DNA from: Pseudomonas frederiksbergensis
Lineage (GTDB): Bacteria > Pseudomonadota > Gammaproteobacteria > Pseudomonadales > Pseudomonadaceae
Assembly (NCBI RefSeq): GCF_000802155.2
Contig: NZ_JQGJ02000027.1
Span: 1 to 47,329, forward strand
Direction: 5' to 3'
DNA: 47,329 nucleotides
The notes below the pieces were generated by a model. That model searched no databases. It was given only the letters and a program-made list of their open reading frames with translations, and was not told where the DNA came from. Shown here in pieces: positions 42,998 through 47,329 of the stretch; position 1 is the stretch's first letter, and each line of letters begins with the position of its first letter. The position numbers and the translations under genes were made by a program.

Positions 42998-44338
42998 TCA
43001 GCCGATCTGCTCAGCCCACAAATCATACTCGTCGGCGTCGGTAACCTTGCACCAGACCTTGTCGCCCGGCTTGAGGTTGTTGCCGTTGTCGATGAAGACG
43101 TTGCCGTCGATTTCCGGAGCGTCGAAGAAGCAACGGCCCACGGCGCCTTGTTCGTCGACTTCGTCCACCAGCACTTCGATTTCGCGGCCGATGCGCATCT
43201 GCAGGCGCGCCGAGCTGATGGCCTGCTGGTGCGCCATGAAGCGCTCCCAACGGTCCTGCTTGACGTCGTCCGGCACCACATCCAGGTTCAGGTCATTGGC
43301 CGGTGCGCCTTCGACGGGCGAGTACTGGAAGCAGCCGACGCGGTCGAGCTGGGCTTCGGTCAGCCAGTCCAGCAGGTACTGGAAGTCTTCTTCGGTTTCG
43401 CCGGGGAAGCCGACGATGAAAGTGGAGCGGATGATCAGGTCCGGGCAGATTTCACGCCAGTTCTTGATGCGCGCCAGGGTCTTGTCTTCGAAGGCCGGGC
43501 GTTTCATGGCCTTGAGGACTTTCGGGCTGGCATGCTGGAACGGAATGTCCAGGTACGGCAGGATCTTGCCGGCTGCCATCAGCGGGATCAACTCGTCGAC
43601 GTGCGGGTACGGGTAGACGTAATGCAGGCGGACCCAGACGCCGAGGGTGCTGAGGGCTTCGCACAGCTCGGTCATGCGGGTTTTCACCGGCGCGCCGTTC
43701 CAGAAGCCAGTGCGGTATTTCACGTCTACACCGTAGGCGCTGGTGTCCTGGGAAATCACCAGCAGTTCCTTGACCCCGGCCTTGACCAGGCGCTGGGCCT
43801 CGTCGAGCACGTCGCCCACCGGGCGGCTTACCAGTTTGCCGCGCATCGACGGGATGATGCAGAAGCTGCAGCTATGGTTGCAGCCTTCGGAAATCTTCAA
43901 GTAGGCATAGTGGCGCGGGGTCAGCTTGATGCCTTGCGGCGGCACCAGGTCGATCAGCGGGTTGTGGTCCTGGCGCGGCGGCACGACTTCGTGCACGGCG
44001 TTGACCACTTGCTCGTACTGCTGCGGCCCGGTCACGGACAACACGCTCGGGTGCACGTCGCGGATATTGCCTTCTTCCACGCCCATGCAACCGGTCACGA
44101 TGACCTTGCCGTTTTCCTTGATGGCTTCACCGATCACTTCAAGGGATTCGGCCTTGGCCGAATCGATGAAGCCACAGGTGTTGACCACCACCACGTCGGC
44201 GTCCTGGTAGGTGGACACAACGTCATAACCTTCCATGCGCAGCTGGGTCAGGATGCGCTCGGAGTCGACCAGCGCTTTCGGGCAACCCAGGGATACGAAG
44301 CCAACCTTGGGATTGGCTGGCGCGGTAGTGGTGGACAT
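42998..44338 (-). CDS. rimO: Ribosomal protein S12 (Asp89) methylthiotransferase RimO
   Basis: 446 residues from ATG 44338. The N-terminal MTTase domain (VGFVSLGCPKALVDSE, VNTCGFID, VTGCMG) supplies three cluster cysteines. The radical-SAM triad is in ISEGCNHSCSFC, and a TRAM domain lies at the end (REIEVLVDEVDEQGAVGRCFFDAPEIDG). It adds a methylthio group to Asp89 of ribosomal protein S12. Confidence 0.95.
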   Translation of the reverse strand: MSTTTAPANPKVGFVSLGCPKALVDSERILTQLRMEGYDVVSTYQDADVVVVNTCGFIDSAKAESLEVIGEAIKENGKVIVTGCMGVEEGNIRDVHPSVLSVTGPQQYEQVVNAVHEVVPPRQDHNPLIDLVPPQGIKLTPRHYAYLKISEGCNHSCSFCIIPSMRGKLVSRPVGDVLDEAQRLVKAGVKELLVISQDTSAYGVDVKYRTGFWNGAPVKTRMTELCEALSTLGVWVRLHYVYPYPHVDELIPLMAAGKILPYLDIPFQHASPKVLKAMKRPAFEDKTLARIKNWREICPDLIIRSTFIVGFPGETEEDFQYLLDWLTEAQLDRVGCFQYSPVEGAPANDLNLDVVPDDVKQDRWERFMAHQQAISSARLQMRIGREIEVLVDEVDEQGAVGRCFFDAPEIDGNVFIDNGNNLKPGDKVWCKVTDADEYDLWAEQIG

Positions 44339-44612
44339 GTCTAACCTCGGTGTAAGGGGGATCGTCTCTTGTCGAGACAGGGCGCCTGGCGCGCCTCTGA
44401 TCAAAAAGTGCGCAATTCTATCCGTGGTCGTCGCACTTGACCAGCTTTATACCGGGAAATGCGACGAGTGCTGCGCTATGCTTCGCGCCGTTGCCTTCTG
44501 GCGATTGTTGCAGTCAACAAAATGTCTGTAACAAAGCGTAAAACAGCCCATGCTGTTTCACAAAGCGTACGGCTTCTTTCAAGAAGGCAGGTCTGCAAAT
44601 CAGGAGTGTTGG

Positions 44613-46514
44613 ATGGGTCATGCAAGTAGTCAGGCGGCGGGCGCCGAGCATTCGGCAGCCAAGCCGCTGAGCATGCTGGTCGCTGCGGTCGGGGTGGTTT
44701 ATGGCGACATCGGTACGAGCCCGCTGTATACCCTTAAAGAAGTGTTTTCCGGTGGTTATGGCGTGCCCGTCAACCATGACGGGGTACTGGGGATCCTGTC
44801 ACTGATTTTCTGGTCGCTGATCTGGGTCGTGTCGATCAAGTACATGATGTTCGTCCTGCGCGCCGATAACCAGGGCGAGGGCGGCATCATGGCGTTGACC
44901 GCCCTGGCACGGCGCGCGGCGGCTGGCAGGGCACGGTTGCGTACATTCCTGGTGGTCTGCGGCTTGATCGGTGCTGCGCTGTTCTATGGCGACAGCATGA
45001 TCACCCCGGCGATCTCGGTACTTTCGGCAATTGAAGGCCTCGGCTTGGCGTTCGAGGGCATCGACCATTGGGTGGTGCCGCTGTCGTTGGTGGTGCTGGT
45101 GGCGTTGTTCCTGATCCAGCGCCACGGCACCGCGCGGATCGGCATCCTCTTCGGCCCGATCATGGTGACCTGGTTCCTGGTCCTGGGGGCCCTGGGTGTG
45201 TATGGCATCAGCCAGCATCCCGAAGTGTTGCAGGCCGTAAATCCGGCGTGGGCCGTGCGCTTTTTTGTCGTGCACCCGGGCATGGGCGTGGCGATCCTCG
45301 GCGCCGTGGTGCTCGCATTGACCGGCGCCGAAGCGCTGTATGCCGACATGGGCCACTTCGGCCGCAAACCGATCGCGCGCGCCTGGTTCCTCCTCGTGCT
45401 GCCAGGCCTGATGCTCAACTATTTCGGCCAGGGCGCCTTGCTGCTTGGCGATCCGGAAGCGGCACGCAACCCTTTTTATCTGTTGGCACCGAGTTGGGCA
45501 TTGCTACCCTTGGTGGGCCTGGCGACGCTGGCCACGGTTATTGCCTCGCAAGCGGTAATTTCCGGCGCGTTTTCGCTGACACGCCAGGCGATCCAGCTCG
45601 GCTACATCCCGCGCATGTACATCCAGCACACTTCCAGTGCCGAGCAGGGCCAGATCTACATCGGTGCGGTGAACTGGTCGCTGATGGTCGGTGTGGTGCT
45701 GCTGGTGCTGGGCTTCGAGTCGTCCGGTGCGCTGGCTTCGGCCTACGGCGTGGCGGTGACGGGCACGATGCTGATGACTACGATCCTGGTCTCCGCCGTG
45801 ATCCTGCTGCTGTGGAAATGGCCGCCGCTGCTGGCGGTACCGGTGCTGTTCGGTTTTCTGTTGGTGGACGGGCTGTATTTTGCCGCCAACGTGCCGAAGA
45901 TCATCCAGGGCGGTGCGTTCCCGGTGGTTGCCGGCATCGCGTTGTTCGTGTTGATGACCACCTGGAAGCGTGGCAAGCAGCTGCTGGTGGAGCGCCTGGA
46001 CGAAGGGGCGCTGCCGCTGCCGATCTTCATCAGCAGCATCCGCGTCCAGCCGCCTCATCGGGTGCAGGGCACGGCGGTGTTCCTGACCGCACGCTCGGAC
46101 GCCGTGCCTCACGCGCTGCTGCACAACCTGTTGCACAACCAAGTGCTGCATGAGCAGGTGGTGTTGTTGACAGTGGTGTACGAAGACATCCCCCGCGTAC
46201 CACCGCAGCGGCGCTTCGAGGTCGATGCTTACGGCGACGGATTCTTCCGCGTGATTCTGCACTTCGGCTTCACCGACGAGCCGGACGTGCCCGAGGCGCT
46301 CAAGCTCTGCCATCTGGATGATTTGGATTTCAGCCCGATGCGCACGACGTATTTCCTCAGCCGCGAGACGGTCATCGCCTCCAAGCTCGAAGGCATGGCT
46401 CGCTGGCGTGAGTCGTTGTTCGCCTTCATGTTGAAGAATGCCAACGGCAACCTGCGTTTCTTCAATCTGCCGTTGAATCGGGTGATTGAGCTCGGGACAC
46501 AGGTGGAGATGTAG
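44613..46514 (+). CDS. kup: Kup-type low-affinity potassium transporter
   Basis: 633 residues from ATG 44613, with AGGAG in front. About twelve membrane segments; the family motif VVYGDIGTSPLYTLKEVF is at the N-terminus, and DNQGEGGIMAL, FYGDSMITPAISVLSAIEGL, GTEALYADMGHFG-like (GAEALYADMGHFGRKPI) and GQGALLL are present. The ~150-residue hydrophilic C-terminus is usual. It carries out K+/H+ symport. Confidence 0.95.
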   Translation: MGHASSQAAGAEHSAAKPLSMLVAAVGVVYGDIGTSPLYTLKEVFSGGYGVPVNHDGVLGILSLIFWSLIWVVSIKYMMFVLRADNQGEGGIMALTALARRAAAGRARLRTFLVVCGLIGAALFYGDSMITPAISVLSAIEGLGLAFEGIDHWVVPLSLVVLVALFLIQRHGTARIGILFGPIMVTWFLVLGALGVYGISQHPEVLQAVNPAWAVRFFVVHPGMGVAILGAVVLALTGAEALYADMGHFGRKPIARAWFLLVLPGLMLNYFGQGALLLGDPEAARNPFYLLAPSWALLPLVGLATLATVIASQAVISGAFSLTRQAIQLGYIPRMYIQHTSSAEQGQIYIGAVNWSLMVGVVLLVLGFESSGALASAYGVAVTGTMLMTTILVSAVILLLWKWPPLLAVPVLFGFLLVDGLYFAANVPKIIQGGAFPVVAGIALFVLMTTWKRGKQLLVERLDEGALPLPIFISSIRVQPPHRVQGTAVFLTARSDAVPHALLHNLLHNQVLHEQVVLLTVVYEDIPRVPPQRRFEVDAYGDGFFRVILHFGFTDEPDVPEALKLCHLDDLDFSPMRTTYFLSRETVIASKLEGMARWRESLFAFMLKNANGNLRFFNLPLNRVIELGTQVEM

Positions 46515-46526
46515 ACACCGGGAAAC

Positions 46527-46566
46527 AAAAAGCCCTCGTTGCCTTACGGCGGCGGGGGCTTTTTTG
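46527..46566 (+). terminator. kup terminator
   Basis: AAAAAGCCCTCGTTGCC-TTAC-GGCGGCGGGGGCTTTTTT hairpin with a T-tract, 12 bases after the kup stop. A closely related hairpin ends the next operon. Confidence 0.88.
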
Positions 46567-46653
46567 TGGGAGGCTCCTGGGCATTCGGTCGGTTGGTTTT
46601 TTCTTGACTTGATTTGTGTCTGATGTGACGTAATATTTCGCAGATAAAGATGT

Positions 46654-46665
46654 GTATTTAAATAC
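46654..46665. promoter_or_regulatory. Palindrome GTATTTAAATAC upstream of the TA operon
   Basis: A perfect 12-bp AT-rich palindrome 28 bases before the antitoxin ATG. Its position fits an autoregulatory operator for a Phd/YefM-type antitoxin-toxin complex. Confidence 0.45.
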
Positions 46666-46692
46666 GCATATTCAGGTGGAGGGAGGTGGGAC

Positions 46693-46983
46693 ATGGCAGC
46701 ACTACTGGAGCGGGCTGATCAAGCGATATCCGTTACTGCAATGGTCAGGGGGTTCAGCGCGAAGCTCAAGGAAGTATCGAGTCGTGCAACCGAAAGGCTG
46801 GTGATCTTCAAGGACAATGAACCCGCAGCGGTGATCATCAACGTCGATGCATATCAGGAAATGCTCGATGAGCTGGAAAACCTTCGCGTCGAGGCGACGG
46901 CTCGCGAACGGCTGATCAGTTTCGATCAGACCAAGGCCGTCAGTCATGAGGATATGCGGGCGCGGTATGCCAAGAACGACTGA
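46693..46983 (+). CDS. Phd/YefM-family antitoxin
   Basis: 96 residues. The N-terminal Phd fold is ISVTAMVRGFSAKLKEVSSRATERLVIFKDNEPAAVIINVDAYQEMLDELE; the acidic, flexible C-terminal part would wrap the toxin. It precedes a RelE-type toxin gene by 11 bases, the usual order. GGAGG lies upstream. Confidence 0.88.
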   Translation: MAALLERADQAISVTAMVRGFSAKLKEVSSRATERLVIFKDNEPAAVIINVDAYQEMLDELENLRVEATARERLISFDQTKAVSHEDMRARYAKND

Positions 46984-46994
46984 AGGGGCGGTGA

Positions 46995-47282
46995 ATGGCT
47001 TGGGACGTTATTTACCATCCGGAGGTTCAAGACGATCTGGATCAGTTGGGTGCTGCGGCGGCGAACCGTATCCTTGATGTCATCGAAGAGCGGATCATCA
47101 ATGGCGAGCCGGACAAAACCGGCAAGCCGCTCAGGGCCAGCCTGGCTGGATGCCGAAGGATCCGAACGGGTGATACTCGAATTGTTTACAGGGTCGACGG
47201 AAAAGCCATTCAGGTGCTGATAGTTGCCGTTGGCGCGCGGCGAGATAAAGAGGTGTATGACGCGGCAGAACGTCGCCGTTAA
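46995..47282 (+). CDS. RelE/ParE-family toxin
   Basis: 95 residues: VIYHPEVQDDLDQLGAAAANRILDVIEERI (helical hairpin), then GKPLRASLAGCRRIRTGDTRIVYRVDGKAIQVLIVAVGARRDKEVYDAAERR, the RelE-fold beta sheet with conserved Arg residues. It is probably a ribosome-dependent mRNA interferase, held in check by the preceding antitoxin. Confidence 0.88.
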   Translation: MAWDVIYHPEVQDDLDQLGAAAANRILDVIEERIINGEPDKTGKPLRASLAGCRRIRTGDTRIVYRVDGKAIQVLIVAVGARRDKEVYDAAERRR

Positions 47283-47283
47283 C

Positions 47284-47321
47284 AAAAGCCCCCATTGCCT
47301 TGCGGCGGTGGGGGCTTTTTT
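47284..47321 (+). terminator. Terminator of the toxin-antitoxin operon
   Basis: AAAAGCCCCCATTGCC-TTGC-GGCGGTGGGGGCTTTTTT hairpin with T-tract, immediately after the toxin stop. It closely resembles the kup terminator at 46527. Confidence 0.88.
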
Positions 47322-47329
47322 CGGGTTTG

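Noticed and set aside
42890..44344. Plus-strand open frame of 484 codons
   Set aside because: Antisense to rimO over its whole length; composition typical of GC-rich shadow frames.
45504..46694. Minus-strand open frame of 396 codons
   Set aside because: Antisense to kup; rich in His/Arg/Gln with no motif.
1..47329. CRISPR arrays and tRNA genes
   Set aside because: No regularly spaced direct repeats and no cloverleaf-like sequence with a T-arm consensus were seen.

Overview
The window looks like a Pseudomonas chromosome, most like the P. fluorescens group. It holds a large genomic island joined, inside the recA coding sequence, to conserved chromosome. The right part (about 32.74-47.3 kb) has the familiar Pseudomonas order: recA 3' part, recX, LOG-family protein, PA3611-like protein, DTW/TapT protein, erdR, dgkA, finR, fpr, trmO, a DUF1456 protein, a pseudouridine synthase, a GNAT protein, rimO, kup. 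It ends with a Phd/RelE-type toxin-antitoxin pair. The left part (1-32.7 kb) is accessory, and its far end lies outside the window.

The island end next to recA (27.17-32.6 kb, minus strand) is a tightly overlapping four-gene operon. Three genes encode large tyrosine-recombinase-like proteins and one a small helical protein. This is the layout of the ginABCD operon that defines GInt islands. Only recA from about codon 170 onward remains here, so the element sits inside recA. The first recombinase has lost nearly all catalytic residues, while the other two keep R...HxxR...Y.

The cargo, right to left, is a mosaic with cut edges. (a) A 5-oxoproline/biotin carboxylase operon: pxpC without its normal N-terminus, no pxpB, then pxpA, accB, and an accC whose last ~45 residues are replaced. 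(b) An MHS-type MFS transporter and an OprD-type porin. (c) IS66 ends, a MaoC-like fragment, a second-copy-type panB and a LysE/RhtB remnant. (d) A complete five-gene Liv-type ABC importer. (e) An operon for a two-component flavin monooxygenase: NtaA/SnaA-type LLM oxygenase, RidA, DMT exporter, flavin reductase and a MerB-fold protein with altered catalytic residues. (f) An IS5-family element carrying a group II intron, inserted in an Lrp-type regulator. (g) doeB-doeC-doeD genes for ectoine or N-acetyl-diaminobutyrate catabolism.

The most interesting signal is regulatory. The monooxygenase operon and the Liv importer, 5.3 kb apart, have matching leaders. Each has a sigma-54 -24/-12 promoter (12635-12649 and 17934-17948), a conserved TGTGTGCTCA block, and a GTGTATACAC palindrome at the same distance (~-160), aligning almost without gaps. 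This ties importer and oxygenase into one predicted sigma-54/enhancer-binding-protein regulon for an unknown substrate, probably a nitrogen or sulfur source. The cognate activator is not in the window.
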